A stretch of DNA of 64,000 nucleotides, taken from positions 5,302,001 to 5,366,000 of the forward strand of contig NZ_LT629791.1 in assembly GCF_900105925.1 (NCBI RefSeq), given 5' to 3'. Shown piece by piece: positions 50,489 through 61,894 of the stretch. Under the pieces are notes generated by a model. The model was not told where the DNA came from. It made no database searches and was given only the letters and a program-made list of their open reading frames with translations. Numbering within the stretch: position 1 is the stretch's first letter; each line of letters starts with the position of its first letter. Position numbers and translations under genes: made by a program. Source of the stretch: Jiangella alkaliphila (GTDB lineage Bacteria > Actinomycetota > Actinomycetes > Jiangellales > Jiangellaceae).

Positions 50489-51955
50489 TCAGACCGCGAG
50501 CGGACGGTCGGTGGGCGAGACCGGCGACGGGAGCCGGTCGACCCCCGTCAGCTTCCGGTCGACGGCCGCCGCGACCGACCGGCCCTCGGCGATGGCCCAC
50601 ACGATCAGCGACTGCCCGCGCCCGGCGTCGCCGGCCACGAACACGCCGGGGATCGTCGTCTCGAACGAGCCGTCGCGGACGATGGTGCCGCGCGCGTCGA
50701 GCTCGACGCCGAGCTGCTCGATCAGCGCCGACTTCTCCGGGCCGACGAACCCCATGGCCAGCAGGACGAGGTCGGCGGGGAGGTCGCGCTCGCTGCCGGG
50801 TACCGGCTCGAAGCCCGACGGCGTGCGCTCGACTTCAACAAGCCGCAGCGCCGTCACCTTGCCGTCGTCGCCGGTGAACTCCAGCGTGGAGACGGCGTAG
50901 ACGCGGTCGCCGCCCTCCTCGTGGGCGCTGGACGTGCGCAGCATCAGCGGCCACATGGGCCACGGCGTCGACGTGTGCCGGGTGCCCGGGGGCTCCGGCA
51001 TGATCTCCAGCTGCGTCACCGACGCCGCGCCCTGCCGGTGGGCGGTGCCCAGGCAGTCGGCGCCGGTGTCGCCGCCGCCGATGATGATGACGTGCTTGCC
51101 CTCGGCGGTGATCTGGCCGGGGACGGTCTCGCCGAGCGAGCTGCGGTTGGCCTGCGGCAGGTACTCCATGGCCTGGTGGACGCCGTCGAGCTCGCGGCCC
51201 GGGATGGGGAGGTCACGCCAGTCGGTGGCGCCGACGGCCAGTACGACGGCGTCGTAGCGCGACCGCAGGTCCTTGCCGGTGACGGCGACGCCGACCTCGA
51301 CGCCGGTGCGGAAGATGGTGCCCTCGGCGCGCATCTGGTCCAGCCGGCGGTCGAGGTGGCGCTTCTCCATCTTGAACTCGGGGATGCCGTAGCGCAGCAG
51401 CCCCCCGGCGCGGTCGGCCCGCTCGTAGACGGCGACGGTGTGACCGGCGCGGGTCAGTTGCTGGGCGACGGCCAGGCCGGCCGGGCCGGAGCCGATGACG
51501 GCCACCGTCCGGTCGGTCAGCCGCTCGGGCGGCAGCGGCGCCACCCAGCCCTCGTCGAACGCGCGGTCGATGATCGAGACCTCGACGTTCTTGATGGTGA
51601 CGGCGTCGTCGGCGATGGCGACGACGCAGGCCGCCTCGCACGGCGCCGGGCACAGCCGTCCGGTGAACTCGGGGAAGTTGTTGGTGGCGTGCAGCCGCTC
51701 GGCCGCCACCTTCCAGTCGTCGCGCCAGACGAGGTCGTTCCACTCGGGGATCAGGTTGCCCAGCGGGCAGCCGTGGTGGCAGAACGGGATGCCGCAGTCC
51801 ATGCAGCGTCCGGCCTGCTCGACGATGATCGGCAGCAACGTGCGGCCGATGCCCGGTGCGGGGTAGACCTCGTTCCAGTCGCGCAGCCGCTCCTCGACCG
51901 GCCGGGGCGTGGCGCCCTGGCGTGGGGTCTTGAGGAAGCCTCGTGGGTCAGCCAT
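50489..51955 (-). CDS. gltD: Glutamate synthase small subunit
   Basis: 488 residues. Two cysteine sets for iron-sulfur clusters ([17 protein letters not shown] and [10 protein letters not shown]) precede the FAD motif [17 protein letters not shown] and NADPH motif [17 protein letters not shown]. It supplies electrons from NADPH to the large subunit for glutamate formation from glutamine and 2-oxoglutarate. Its start overlaps the end of gltB by 8 nt. Confidence 0.95.
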   Translation of the reverse strand: MADPRGFLKTPRQGATPRPVEERLRDWNEVYPAPGIGRTLLPIIVEQAGRCMDCGIPFCHHGCPLGNLIPEWNDLVWRDDWKVAAERLHATNNFPEFTGRLCPAPCEAACVVAIADDAVTIKNVEVSIIDRAFDEGWVAPLPPERLTDRTVAVIGSGPAGLAVAQQLTRAGHTVAVYERADRAGGLLRYGIPEFKMEKRHLDRRLDQMRAEGTIFRTGVEVGVAVTGKDLRSRYDAVVLAVGATDWRDLPIPGRELDGVHQAMEYLPQANRSSLGETVPGQITAEGKHVIIIGGGDTGADCLGTAHRQGAASVTQLEIMPEPPGTRHTSTPWPMWPLMLRTSSAHEEGGDRVYAVSTLEFTGDDGKVTALRLVEVERTPSGFEPVPGSERDLPADLVLLAMGFVGPEKSALIEQLGVELDARGTIVRDGSFETTIPGVFVAGDAGRGQSLIVWAIAEGRSVAAAVDRKLTGVDRLPSPVSPTDRPLAV

Positions 51956-54900
51956 GCGCCGCCTCCATGATCGCGACGTCCACGTCGCGTCCCTCGAGCT
52001 CGGCGGCGGCCATGGCGGCGAGCACTCGCTTGTAGTCCGTGGGCATGATGAGCGAGAACCGGGCCATCGACGCCGGCCAGTCGGCCAGCAGCGCCTCGGC
52101 GACCACCGAGCCGGTCTCGTCGCGGTAGTTCCCGATGATGGTGTGCAGCCGGGCCAGCTCGCCCGCGTCAGGCGTCTCGATCTCGACCATGTCGGGGTTG
52201 ACCAGGCTGGTGTCGAGGTCGAGCACGAACGCCGTGCCGCCGGACATGCCGGCCGCGACGTTGCGGCCGGTGCGGCCGAGGATCACGACGGTGCCGCCGG
52301 TCATGTACTCCAGCGCGTGGTCGCCGACGCCCTCGACGACCGCCGTGGCGCCGGAGTTGCGCACGCAGAACCGCTCGCCCACGAGGCCGCGGACGAACAG
52401 GTCGCCGCCGGTGGCGCCGTAGGCCGCGACGTTGCCGGCGATGATGTTCTCTTCGGCGGCGAACGGCGCGTTGCGGTCGGGGCGGACGATGACGCGGCCG
52501 CCGGACAGCCCCTTGGCGAGGTAGTCGTTGACGTCGCCCTCCAGCCGCAGCGTGACGCCGGCCGGCAGGAACGCGCCGAAGGACTGCCCGGCCGAGCCGG
52601 TGAACGTGACGTCGACGGTGTCGTCGGGCAGGCCGGCGCCGCCGGTGCGCTTGGTGACCTCGTGGCCGAGCATGGTGCCGACGGTGCGGTTGACGTTGCG
52701 CACCTCGAGCTTGATCTGCACCGGCTCGCTGTGCTCCAGCGCGTCGGTGGCCAGCGCGATCAGCTGGTTGTCGAGCGCCTTCTCCAGCCCGTGGTCCTGG
52801 CCGACCACCTGGCGCCGGGCGGCGCCGTCGGGCAGCTCGGGCACGTGCAGGATCGGCGAGAGGTCCAGGCCCGCGGCCTTCCAGTGCCCGACGGCGGCCT
52901 CGGTGTCGAGCAGGTCGGCCCGGCCGATGACCTCGTCGAGACTGCGGAAGCCCAGCTCGGCGAGGTACTCGCGCACCTCCTGGGCGATGTACTCGAAGAA
53001 CGTGACGACGAACTCCGGCCGGCCGGTGAACTTCTTGCGCAGCTCGGGGTTCTGCGTCGCGACGCCCACCGGGCAGGTGTCGAGGTGGCAGACCCGCATC
53101 ATGATGCAGCCCGACACCACCAGCGGCGCCGTCGCGAACCCGTACTCCTCGGCGCCCAGCAGCGCGGCGACGATGACGTCGCGGCCGGTCTTGAGCTGGC
53201 CGTCGGTCTGCACGACGATGCGGTCGCGCAGGCCGTTGAGCAGCAGCGTCTGCTGGGTCTCGGCCAGCCCCAGCTCCCACGGGCCGCCGGCGTGCTTGAG
53301 GCTGGTCAGCGGCGCCGCGCCGGTGCCGCCGTCGTGACCGGAGATCAGCACGACGTCGGCGTGCGCCTTCGAGACGCCCGCCGCGACCGTGCCGACGCCG
53401 ACCTCGGCGACCAGCTTCACGTGGATGCGGGCCTGCGGGTTGGCGTTCTTGAGGTCGTGGATGAGCTGCTTGAGGTCCTCGATCGAGTAGATGTCGTGGT
53501 GCGGCGGCGGCGAGATGAGGCCGACGCCCGGCGTGGAGTGCCGGGTGCGCGCCACCCACGGGTACACCTTGTGCCCGGGCAGCTGGCCGCCCTCGCCGGG
53601 CTTCGCGCCCTGCGCCATCTTGATCTGGATGTCGTCGGCGTTGCTCAGGTAGTCAGACGTCACGCCGAACCGGCCGCTGGCGACCTGCTTGATGGAGCTG
53701 CGCCGCTCGGGGTCGTACAGGCGGTCGGTGTCCTCGCCGCCCTCGCCGGTGTTCGACTTGCCGCCGAGGCGGTTCATCGCGATGGCGAGGGTCTCGTGCG
53801 CCTCCTTGCTGATGGAGCCGTACGACATGGCGCCGGTGGAGAACCGCCGGACGATGCTCTCGACGCTCTCGACCTCGTCGATCGGGATGGACGGGCGCTC
53901 GCCGGTCTTCAGGCTGAACAGGCCGCGCAGGGTCATCAGCCGCTTCGACTGCTCGTTCACCTGCTCGGTGTACTGCTTGAAGACGTCGTAGCGGCCGGCC
54001 CGGGTCGAGTGCTGCAGGCGGAACACCGTCTCGGGGTCGAACAGATGCGGCTCGCCCTCGCGCCGCCACTGGTACTCGCCGCCGACCTCCAGCTTGCGGT
54101 GCCGGGTGGCGCTGCCGCCGCGCGGGTAGGCCTGGGCGTGCCGGCGGCGCACCTCCTCGGCGACGACGTCGAGGCCGATGCCGCCGAGCCGCGACGTCGT
54201 GCCGGTGAAGTACCGGTCGACGACCTCGCGGGACAGGCCGACCGCCTCGAAGATCTGCGCGCCGGTGTACGACGCGACCGTCGAGACACCCATCTTGCTC
54301 ATCACCTTGAGCACGCCCTTGCCGAGCGCCTTGATGAGGTTGGCGACCGCCTTCTCGGGGCTGACGCCGGGCAGCAGCGTGCCCTGGCGGACGAGGTCCT
54401 CGACGCTCTCCATGGCGAGGTACGGGTTCACCGCGCCGGCGCCGTAGCCGATCAGCAGCGCGACGTGGTGCACCTCGCGCACGTCGCCGGCCTCGATGAC
54501 CAGGCCGACCTTGGTGCGGCTCTTCTCGCGGATGAGGTGGTGGTGCACCGCGGAGATGAGCAGCAGCGACGGGATGGGCGCCAGCGTGGTGTCGGAGTTG
54601 CGGTCGGACAGCACGATGATGCGCGCGCCCGACTCGATCGCCTTCGACGCCTCGGCGCAGATCTCGGCCAGGCGCCGGCCCAGCGCCGCTCCCCCGCCGG
54701 CGACGTCGAACAGGCCGCGGATGACGTGGGTCGCGTAGCCGGGGAGGTCGCCGTCGCGGTTGGTGTGGATGACCTTGGCGAGTTGATCGTTGTCGATGAC
54801 CGGGAACGGCAGCACCAGCTGGCGGCACGACGCCGGGCCGGGGTCGAGCAGGTTGCCCTCCGGGCCGATGGTGCCGGCCAGCGACGTGACCAGCTCTTCC

Positions 54901-56483
54901 CTGATGGCGTCCAGCGGCGGGTTCGTGACCTGCGCGAACAGCTGCGAGAAGTAGTCGAACAGCAGCCGCGGGCGGGTCGACAGCGCCGCGATGGGCGTAT
55001 CGGTGCCCATCGATCCGATCGGCTCGGCGCCGGCCTTGGCCATCGGCGCGAGCAGCAGGCGCAGTTCCTCTTCGGTGTAGCCGAAGGTCTGCTGGCGGCG
55101 GCTGACGCTGGCGTGCGTGTGCACGACGTGCTCGCGCTGCGGCAGGTCGCCGAGGCGGATCAGGCCGGCGTGCAGCCACTCGCCGTACGGCTCCTGCACG
55201 GCCAGCTTGTCCATGACCTCGTCGTCGTCCATGACCTTGTGGCCGGCGACGTCGACGAGGAACATGCGGCCCGGCTCGAGGCGGCCCTTGCGCACCACCG
55301 TCGCCGGGTCGAGGTCGAGGACGCCCGCCTCGGACGCGAGCACGACCAGGCCGTCGTCGGTGATCCAGTACCGGCCCGGGCGCAGGCCGTTGCGGTCGAG
55401 CACGGCGCCGACCAGGCTGCCGTCGGTGAAGACGACCGCGGCCGGGCCGTCCCACGGCTCCATGATCGTGCTGTGGAACTCGAAGAAGTCGCGTCGCGCC
55501 TTCGAGATGCCCTGATGGTTCTCCCACGCCTCGGGGATCATCATGCGCACCGCGTGCGGCAGGCTCCGTCCGCCCAGGTGCAGCAGCTCGAGCACCTCGT
55601 CGAAGCTGGCGGAGTCGCTGGCCTCGGGCGAGATGACCGGGTACAGCCGCGACAGCTCTCCGCCGATGACGTCGCTGGCCAGCTGCGACTCGCGGGCGCG
55701 CATCCAGTTGCGGTTGCCCTGGACGGTGTTGATCTCGCCGTTGTGCGCGACGAAGCGGTACGGGTGCGCCAGCGGCCAGCTCGGGAACGTGTTCGTCGAG
55801 AACCGCGAGTGCACGACGGCGATGGCGCTGGCCAGCCGCTGGTCGGACAGGTCGGGGAAGAACGGTTCCAGCTGGCCGGTCGTCAGCATGCCCTTGTAGA
55901 CGATGGTGCGCGCCGACAGGCTCGGGAAGTACACGCCGGTGGTGCGCTCGAGCCGCTTGCGCAGGGCGAACGCCTTCCGGTCCAGCTCGATGCCTTGGGC
56001 CTGGGCGCCGCTGCTGTCAGCGACGAACAGCTGGCGCACGCGCGGCAGCGTCGAGCGCGCCGTCCGGCCCAGCAGCCCCGGCGTCGTGGGCACGTCGCGC
56101 CACGTCAGCACCGTCAGGCCCTCCTCGGCCGCGATGCGTTCGGTGGTCGCGACGATCTCTGCGTCCTGCGCGTCGTCGTCGGGGATGAAGGCGAGCCCGG
56201 TGGCGTAGTGCCCGGCGGACGGCAGCTCGACGCCCGCGACCGCCCGGCAGAACGCGTCGGGGACCTGCAGCAGGATGCCGGCACCGTCGCCGGAGTCGGG
56301 CTCGGCGCCCGAGGCGCCCCGGTGGTCGAGGTTGCTCAGGGCGGTCAGTCCGCGATCGACGATGGCGCGACTGGCCACGCCGTCGAGCGTGGCCACGAAG
56401 GCCACGCCGCAGGCGTCGTGCTCGAACCGTGGGTCGTACAGACCCTGGCTGGGAAAGCCCGGGGGGTGAGGCGTGAGGCGCAT
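51948..56483 (-). CDS. gltB: Glutamate synthase large subunit
   Basis: 1511 residues from the ATG at 56483. The catalytic Cys is C25 ([12 protein letters not shown]), so about 24 residues are a propeptide cleaved to expose it. Type 2 glutamine amidotransferase (25-about 420), a central domain, the FMN/TIM-barrel synthase domain with the iron-sulfur ligands in [15 protein letters not shown], and a C-terminal beta-helix GXGXG domain. The open frame extends 130 codons upstream but has no support. Forms an operon with gltD, followed by pyk. Confidence 0.95.
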   Translation of the reverse strand: MRLTPHPPGFPSQGLYDPRFEHDACGVAFVATLDGVASRAIVDRGLTALSNLDHRGASGAEPDSGDGAGILLQVPDAFCRAVAGVELPSAGHYATGLAFIPDDDAQDAEIVATTERIAAEEGLTVLTWRDVPTTPGLLGRTARSTLPRVRQLFVADSSGAQAQGIELDRKAFALRKRLERTTGVYFPSLSARTIVYKGMLTTGQLEPFFPDLSDQRLASAIAVVHSRFSTNTFPSWPLAHPYRFVAHNGEINTVQGNRNWMRARESQLASDVIGGELSRLYPVISPEASDSASFDEVLELLHLGGRSLPHAVRMMIPEAWENHQGISKARRDFFEFHSTIMEPWDGPAAVVFTDGSLVGAVLDRNGLRPGRYWITDDGLVVLASEAGVLDLDPATVVRKGRLEPGRMFLVDVAGHKVMDDDEVMDKLAVQEPYGEWLHAGLIRLGDLPQREHVVHTHASVSRRQQTFGYTEEELRLLLAPMAKAGAEPIGSMGTDTPIAALSTRPRLLFDYFSQLFAQVTNPPLDAIREELVTSLAGTIGPEGNLLDPGPASCRQLVLPFPVIDNDQLAKVIHTNRDGDLPGYATHVIRGLFDVAGGGAALGRRLAEICAEASKAIESGARIIVLSDRNSDTTLAPIPSLLLISAVHHHLIREKSRTKVGLVIEAGDVREVHHVALLIGYGAGAVNPYLAMESVEDLVRQGTLLPGVSPEKAVANLIKALGKGVLKVMSKMGVSTVASYTGAQIFEAVGLSREVVDRYFTGTTSRLGGIGLDVVAEEVRRRHAQAYPRGGSATRHRKLEVGGEYQWRREGEPHLFDPETVFRLQHSTRAGRYDVFKQYTEQVNEQSKRLMTLRGLFSLKTGERPSIPIDEVESVESIVRRFSTGAMSYGSISKEAHETLAIAMNRLGGKSNTGEGGEDTDRLYDPERRSSIKQVASGRFGVTSDYLSNADDIQIKMAQGAKPGEGGQLPGHKVYPWVARTRHSTPGVGLISPPPHHDIYSIEDLKQLIHDLKNANPQARIHVKLVAEVGVGTVAAGVSKAHADVVLISGHDGGTGAAPLTSLKHAGGPWELGLAETQQTLLLNGLRDRIVVQTDGQLKTGRDVIVAALLGAEEYGFATAPLVVSGCIMMRVCHLDTCPVGVATQNPELRKKFTGRPEFVVTFFEYIAQEVREYLAELGFRSLDEVIGRADLLDTEAAVGHWKAAGLDLSPILHVPELPDGAARRQVVGQDHGLEKALDNQLIALATDALEHSEPVQIKLEVRNVNRTVGTMLGHEVTKRTGGAGLPDDTVDVTFTGSAGQSFGAFLPAGVTLRLEGDVNDYLAKGLSGGRVIVRPDRNAPFAAEENIIAGNVAAYGATGGDLFVRGLVGERFCVRNSGATAVVEGVGDHALEYMTGGTVVILGRTGRNVAAGMSGGTAFVLDLDTSLVNPDMVEIETPDAGELARLHTIIGNYRDETGSVVAEALLADWPASMARFSLIMPTDYKRVLAAMAAAELEGRDVDVAIMEAAHG

Positions 56484-56558
56484 GGCACTCCCGTCGTCGT
56501 CAGACTGGCGGCGGGTGCAGGGACGGCGATGGCCCGTGCGTGAAGTTTCGTGGAGATT

Positions 56559-56584
56559 ACAACACTTCGGCCGTCGTGTGTTGT
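56559..56584. promoter_or_regulatory. 7-bp inverted repeat in the gltB leader
   Basis: ACAACAC (56559-56565) and GTGTTGT (56578-56584) are perfect inverted copies, 76 nt before the gltB start. It may be an operator or leader stem. The stretch 56484-56843 has no gene I can support. Confidence 0.35.
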
Positions 56585-56712
56585 CGCGTCTCTCCATGAT
56601 ATCGACGACCGTGCCGGTCGGCACAGGCACGAACCCGCTGTTGATCATCGGATTCTCCACCGATGACCGTCCGTTGCCGCAGATCGTCAGGTCAGCGGAC
56701 TGTCGGACCGTA

Positions 56713-56738
56713 CAACTACGTTGACGTCCATGTAGTTG
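56713..56738. promoter_or_regulatory. 26-bp dyad upstream of gltB
   Basis: CAACTAC (56713-56719) and GTAGTTG (56732-56738) surround GACGTC; 22 of 26 positions are symmetric. It is about 230 bp before gltB, where a nitrogen regulator could bind. No known consensus fits well enough to name the protein. Confidence 0.45.
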
Positions 56739-56843
56739 ACGCCGGCGCCGCATCCGGCGTGGCGGGCGCGGTTCGTGGCCGTTTCGTGACGTAACACGGC
56801 GCTTTGTTGCGCGCCGCCCTGGTGGCAGGCCCCGTCGACGCGC

Positions 56844-56874
56844 GTTGATCATGGAGAAGTCCATGATCATCAAC
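56844..56874. repeat. Hairpin of the TGATCATGGA family, next to the IS1182 element
   Basis: GTTGATCATGGA, a GAAG loop, then its complement with a 3-nt insertion. It matches the hairpins at 11784 and 23535. The IS1182 target GTTTC begins right after it, and repeat copy B follows the far end of the element. Confidence 0.65.
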
Positions 56875-59195
56875 GTTTCGGTGTGTCATGGAGCCCGTTG
56901 CTCTTTGCGGGTTGTGGGTGGCGGGCGTGGTTCTGGCTGATGGGCGCGGCTTCGTGGGCGTGTCGGGTCGGTGCTGGTGGCCTGTCAGGCGGTGGCAAGC
57001 TGGGCGGTGGTGATGCCGTTGGTGGCGATCTTGAGCAGGTTGGTGACGGCTGCGGCGAGGGAGAGTTCGGCTTGGACGGCGTCGATGCCGCGGCGGGCGA
57101 AGCCACGTCGTAGTCCGCGGCGGTCTTTGAGCCAGCCGTTGGGGGCTTCGACCATCGGGGCGCGGCGGGCGTAGAGGGCGTGCCCGTCGTCGGTGCGCAG
57201 CCGGTGGTCCATCTGTTCGCGGGTGGTGGCGTCGGGTGGTGGTGGGCCGGTGGCCGGGTCGGTGGCGGCGGCCTGGTTCAGGTCGCGTCGGGTGGCGTTG
57301 GCGATGAGCCGGTCCGGGCCGGGCGCGGTCAGGTTGGCGTGGCTGTCGTAGCCGGCGTCGCCGATCATGGTGCCCACGGCGAGGTCGTCACGGCCGGTGT
57401 GCTCGGCCAGCATGCCGGCGGTGGCGGTGACGTCGTTCATGGTCGGGACGAACTGGTGCACGTCGTTGGCGTCCTGGGTCGCGCGGGCGGAGATGATGAA
57501 CCCGTCGGCGCTGGTCGCGGTCTGGCAGTTGTAGCCCTGCATCCAGCCGTTGCGGGTCTTGAGCAGCCGGGAGTCCGGGTCGGTCAGGTTCGCCCGGTGA
57601 GCGCTGGTGGTGGTGTCCGGGCCGCTGCTGGTGTCGGGGTGCTCGGCGGCGGTGCGTGCCTGGTCGTAGGCCGCTCGCAGCCGCATCACCGTGGGGTGGT
57701 CGTCCGGTGCCGCGGCCGGGGTGCCGGGCAGCCGGTGTCCTCGTGCGGCCGCAGCGGCGGCCTTGACCTGGTAGGCGTCGAAGCGGGCCTGGGCGCGGTC
57801 GTGTTCACGCTGCCAGCGGGCCCGAGCCACCGCCACCGGGTCCGCGGCCTTCGGTGCCTGCCCCGTCGGAGCCCGGCCGGCCGGGTCACCGGCCTTCGCG
57901 ACGTATTCCGCCGCCGCGGCCCGCTCGGCCTCGGTCCCGGCCTGCTCGGCGGCCCGGCGTCGTTCGATCTCGGCCAGCGCCTGGCTGATCCGCTCACCGC
58001 GGCGGGTGTGGTCGGTCAGGTCCTCGGGCAGCTCGTCCCCGCGCTGGTCCTCGCCGAACAGCTCATCTTCGGCGTCATCGGTGGCCGCGGCCCGACCCAG
58101 ATACTGCCGGGCGAGTTTGCGCAGGTGCGCCTCGGACCGGTTCGCTCCCATCGACGCGTTCGCGGCGATCTTGGTGCCGTCGAAGGCCACCGTCCCGGGC
58201 GTGTTGAATCTTTCGTGTAAGGCCGGGTGGGCCAGGATTGGTCCGGGCGTGTTTGCGTCGTGGCCGCGAGAGGATTCTTTGTGTCGGAGCAGGAGAAGGT
58301 TGTCGATTCCTCGGATGAGGCAGCTCGTCGGTTGGCGGCGGTGTTGTCGGATGAGGCGATTGATAATCTGTTGGCGGATGCCGAGTCGTCCGGGACACCG
58401 GTTGATGGTGTTCATGGGTTGTTGAATCGGTTGACGTCGAGAGTTCTGGAGCGGGCGTTGGAGACCGAGATGACCGATCATCTCGGTTATGAGCCCGGTG
58501 ATCCGGCTGGGCGCGGATCGGGGAACTCCCGGAATGGGCGTTCGGCCAAGACGGTCGCGACGACGGCCGGCCCGGTGAACGTGACCGTGCCACGAGACCG
58601 GAATTCGACATTCGCCCCGCAGATCGTGCCGAAACACTCCCGGCGTGTCGGCGCGATCGAGGACATCATTCTGTCGTTGTATGCGCGCGGGCTATCGACC
58701 CGGGAGATCGAGGCGCACCTGAAGGAGATCTACGACATCAACACGTCGCCGGCGCTGATCTCCAAGATCACCGACGTGGTCGTGGACGAGATCACACTGT
58801 GGCAGAACCGGCCGGTCGACGAGGTCTACCCGATCGTCTACGTCGACGCCATCCGGATCCGGGTCCGCGACCGCGGCTCGGTCACGCTGAAGTCCGCACA
58901 CCTGGTCGTGGGCGTCGACGTCGACGGGTTGAAGGACGTGCTGGGGATCTGGATCGCCGCGGAGGAGGGCGCGAAGTTCTGGGCGCACGTGCTCACGCAG
59001 CTGCGCAACCGGGGCCTGCGCGACGTCCTCATCCTGTGCTGCGACGGGCTGACCGGGCTGCCTGACGCCGCGCGCAGCGTGTTCGACAAGGTCACCGTGC
59101 AAACCTGTGTGGTGCACGTGATCCGCAATACGATGCGGTTCATCTCCTACGGCGACCGGAAAAAGGTCGCCACGGCGATGCGTCACATCTACACC

Positions 59196-60617
59196 GGGCG
59201 TGTTGAATCTTTCGTGTAAGGCCGGGTGGGCCAGGATTGGTCCGGGCGTGTTTGCGTCGTGGCCGCGAGAGGATTCTTTGTGTCGGAGCAGGAGAAGGTT
59301 GTCGATTCCTCGGATGAGGCAGCTCGTCGGTTGGCGGCGGTGTTGCCGGATGAGGCGATTGATAATCTGTTGGCGGATGCCGAGTCGTCCGGGACACCGG
59401 TTGATGGTGTTCATGGGTTGTTGAATCGGTTGACGTCGAGAGTTCTGGAGCGGGCGTTGGAGACCGAGATGACCGATCATCTCGGTTATGAGCCCGGTGA
59501 TCCGGCTGGGCGCGGATCGGGGAACTCCCGGAATGGGCGTTCGGCCAAAACGGTCGCGACGACGGCCGGCCCGGTGAACGTGACCGTGCCACGAGACCGG
59601 AATTCGACATTCGCCCCGCAGATCGTGCCGAAACACTCCCGGCGTGTCGGCGCGATCGAGGACATCATTCTGTCGTTGTATGCGCGCGGGCTATCGACCC
59701 GGGAGATCGAGGCGCACCTGAAGGAGATCTACGACATCAACACGTCGCCGGCGCTGATCTCCAAGATCACCGACGTGGTCGTGGACGAGATCACACTGTG
59801 GCAGAACCGGCCGGTCGACGAGGTCTACCCGATCGTCTACGTCGACGCCATCCGGATCCGGGTCCGCGACCGCGGCTCGGTCACGCTGAAGTCCGCACAC
59901 CTGGTCGTGGGCGTCGACGTCGACGGGTTGAAGGACGTGCTGGGGATCTGGATCGCCGCGGAGGAGGGCGCGAAGTTCTGGGCGCACGTGCTCACGCAGC
60001 TGCGCAACCGGGGCCTGCGCGACGTCCTCATCCTGTGCTGCGACGGGCTCACCGGGCTGCCTGACGCCGCGCGCAGCGTGTTCGACAAGGTCACCGTGCA
60101 AACCTGTGTCGTGCACGTCATCCGCAACACGATGCGATTCATCTCCTACGGCGACCGGAAAAAGGTCGCCACGGCGATGCGTCACATCTACACCGCTCCC
60201 GGCGTCGCGGCGGCCGAGATCGCGTTGAAAGAATTCGAGCAGAATTTCGGGCAGCAGTATCCCGGCGCGATCGAGGTGTGGAAGAATGCGTGGAACGAGT
60301 TCATCCCGTTCCTGGATTACCCGGCCGAGCTACGCCGAATCGTCTACACGACGAACCTGATCGAATCAATCAACTACCAGCTGCGGAAGATCACCAAGAC
60401 TCGCGGCCACTTCCCCGACGATGACGCCGCCATGAAGCTGCTCTTTCTCGGGATCCGTAACATCAGCCGGAAACGAGGAGGAGCATCAGGCACCGGAACC
60501 CATGGATGGAAGAAAGCACTCAACTTCCTGGTCGTGGAATTCCCAGGACGACTCACCTAGAAAAGTCACATCAAGGTAAAGGTTTGCCCTGTCTTACACG
60601 AAAAACTTGACAGGCCC
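59196..60617 (+). mobile_element. Inner intact IS256-type element
   Basis: 1422 bp with the same ends as the outer copy. The 8-bp duplication TCTACACC is at 59188-59195 and 60618-60625, within the outer transposase gene. It is complete and may be active. Confidence 0.92.
59280..60560 (+). CDS. IS256-family (mutator-type) transposase
   Basis: 426 residues from a GTG at 59280 (GAGAGGA 6 nt upstream). Catalytic residues lie in YPIVYVDAIRIRVRD (Asp), VLILCCDGLTGLPDAA (Asp) and TNLIESINYQLRK (Glu). ETEMTDHLGYEPGDPAGRGS is the usual N-terminal zone. A longer frame to 59226 lacks a ribosome site. Intact. Confidence 0.92.
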   Translation: MSEQEKVVDSSDEAARRLAAVLPDEAIDNLLADAESSGTPVDGVHGLLNRLTSRVLERALETEMTDHLGYEPGDPAGRGSGNSRNGRSAKTVATTAGPVNVTVPRDRNSTFAPQIVPKHSRRVGAIEDIILSLYARGLSTREIEAHLKEIYDINTSPALISKITDVVVDEITLWQNRPVDEVYPIVYVDAIRIRVRDRGSVTLKSAHLVVGVDVDGLKDVLGIWIAAEEGAKFWAHVLTQLRNRGLRDVLILCCDGLTGLPDAARSVFDKVTVQTCVVHVIRNTMRFISYGDRKKVATAMRHIYTAPGVAAAEIALKEFEQNFGQQYPGAIEVWKNAWNEFIPFLDYPAELRRIVYTTNLIESINYQLRKITKTRGHFPDDDAAMKLLFLGIRNISRKRGGASGTGTHGWKKALNFLVVEFPGRLT

Positions 60618-61548
60618 TCTACACCGCTCCCGGCGTCGCCGCGGCCGAGATCGCGTTGAAAGAATTCGAGCAGAATTTCGGGCAGCAGTATCCCGGTGCC
60701 GTCGAGGTGTGGAAGAATGCGTGGAACGAGTTCATCCCGTTCCTGGATTACCCGGCCGAGCTACGCCGAATCGTCTACACGACGAACCTGATCGAATCAA
60801 TCAACTACCAGCTACGGAAGATCACCAAGACCCGCGGCCACTTCCCCGACGATGACGCCGCCATGAAGCTGCTCTTTCTCGGGATCCGTAACATCAGCCG
60901 GAAACGAGGAGGAGCATCAGGCACCGGAACCCACGGATGGAAGAAAGCACTAAACTTCCTGGTCGTGGAATTCCCCGGAAGACTCACCTAGAAAAGTCAC
61001 ATCAAGGTAAAGGTTTGCCCTGTCTTACACGAAAAACTTGACAGGCCCACCGTCCCGAGCCGGACCATGCCCAGTTCCGTGGCCAGCAGCAGCGACGCGG
61101 TCAGCAGGTCTTCCAGCGCCTGCCCGTGGTCGCGGCGGAACCGGGCCAGCACCGTGTGGTCGGGCACATCGGAGGCGCAGATGATCCGGAACGCCACATC
61201 GGTGCCGCACAACCGTTCGATCTGCCGCGACGAGGACACCCCGTGCGCCATCGCGTAGATGAACAAGGTGAGCAGCATGTCCGGGTCGAAGCCCCGCCGG
61301 CCCACCGAGCCGAGCCTGGCCCGGGCGTGGAACGCGGTCGTGTCCATCCGCTTCACCGCCGCGATCACGAACCACACCAGATGATCACCGGGCAGCCAGT
61401 CCGTCATCGACGGCGGCAACAGAAACGCCTGGTCACGATCGACCGGCCGGTATCCCTTCGCCATGACCCGCACCATTCCAAACCATGATCAACCAGGCCA
61501 GACGCCACGCCGAGACAAAAAGCAACAGGCTCCATGACGCACCGTTTC

Positions 61549-61835
61549 TTGGATGATCATCGAAGTGGGCGGTGGCCGGGTGGGCACGGCCAGAGGCGGC
61601 CAGCGAACGGCAAGCCGAGCGGAGTCGGTAGCCGAGAACGCAACCCACGGCCAGAGGCGGCCAGCGGACAGAAGCCCAGCGAGCCTTGGAGGCCAGGCCC
61701 ATCTTCCGGCCAGCCCCCTGACGCTGCTGTTACGGGCGCGCGGGAGGCCGGGTCAAGCGGTCATCGCCGCGCGAAGCGCCAATAGTCCGCTTGAGGCGGC
61801 CTCCCGCGCCCCCGACCATCGAAAGCAGCAGGGGG
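61549..61835. repeat. Dispersed intergenic repeat, copy B, with hairpin 61734-61811
   Basis: Begins with a TGATGATCATC-type sequence and then follows copy A (23601-23875) part by part. Its hairpin has an outer stem 61734-61750/61797-61811 (2-nt bulge) that differs in sequence from copy A but still pairs, then GG on each strand, TCAAGCGG/CCGCTTGA, and a GCGCGAAGCGC tip. Lies between the IS1182 element and the end of lgt. No gene is supported in 61549-61894. Confidence 0.7.
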
Positions 61836-61894
61836 CAGGCCAACTCGGCGATCTGGCCCACGCGAACCCCGCCGACGACAGAACCGGCGACGAT

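Larger units (their letters stand above)
58281..60991 (+). pseudogene. IS256-family transposase split by the inner copy
   Basis: Starts at a GTG (58281) with GAGAGGA upstream and matches the inner transposase up to HIYT (about 59193). The inner element follows, and the rest resumes at about 60618 as PGVAAAEIALKEFEQNFGQQ and ends at 60991. A handful of base differences separate it from the inner copy, so the inner one arrived from a slightly different source copy. Confidence 0.9.
58197..61048 (+). mobile_element. Outer IS256-type element, interrupted by a second copy
   Basis: Ends start GGGCGTGTTGAATC and (reverse) GGGCCTGTCAAGTT, both followed by TTTCGTGTAAG. The 8-bp duplication ACCGTCCC occurs at 58189-58196 and 61049-61056. 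Its own sequence is 58197-59195 plus 60626-61048, 1422 bp in total, the same as the inner copy. Confidence 0.9.
56985..61464 (-). pseudogene. IS1182-family transposase split by an IS256-type element
   Basis: The N-terminal part (61464 down to 61057) reads MAKGYRPVDRDQAFLLPPSM and ends GMVRLGTV. The rest resumes at 58196 as AFDGTKIAANASMGANRSE and runs to 56985 (ending KIATNGITTAQLATA). Joining the two after removing one target copy gives a single open frame of 544 codons counted from the alternative start 61476, so the gene was intact before the insertion. Known members have a DDE catalytic centre. Confidence 0.85.
56880..61543 (-). mobile_element. IS1182-type element carrying two nested IS256-type elements
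   Basis: Imperfect terminal repeats of about 28 bp (56880-56907 and 61516-61543, about 25 matches) enclose the transposase. The flanks read GTTTC on both sides (56875-56879 and 61544-61548), a likely 5-bp target duplication. Without the nested insert (2852 bp plus its 8-bp duplication) the element is 1804 bp, typical of the family. Confidence 0.8.

Noticed and set aside
56483-56873. 130-codon N-terminal extension of gltB
   Set aside because: The catalytic Cys must follow a short propeptide; the ATG at 56483 places it at residue 25, as in the family.
58281-60991. Tandem identical blocks that might be taken for a gene duplication or a repeat array
   Set aside because: Ends, 8-bp target duplications and equal 1422-bp lengths show one IS256-type element inserted in another.
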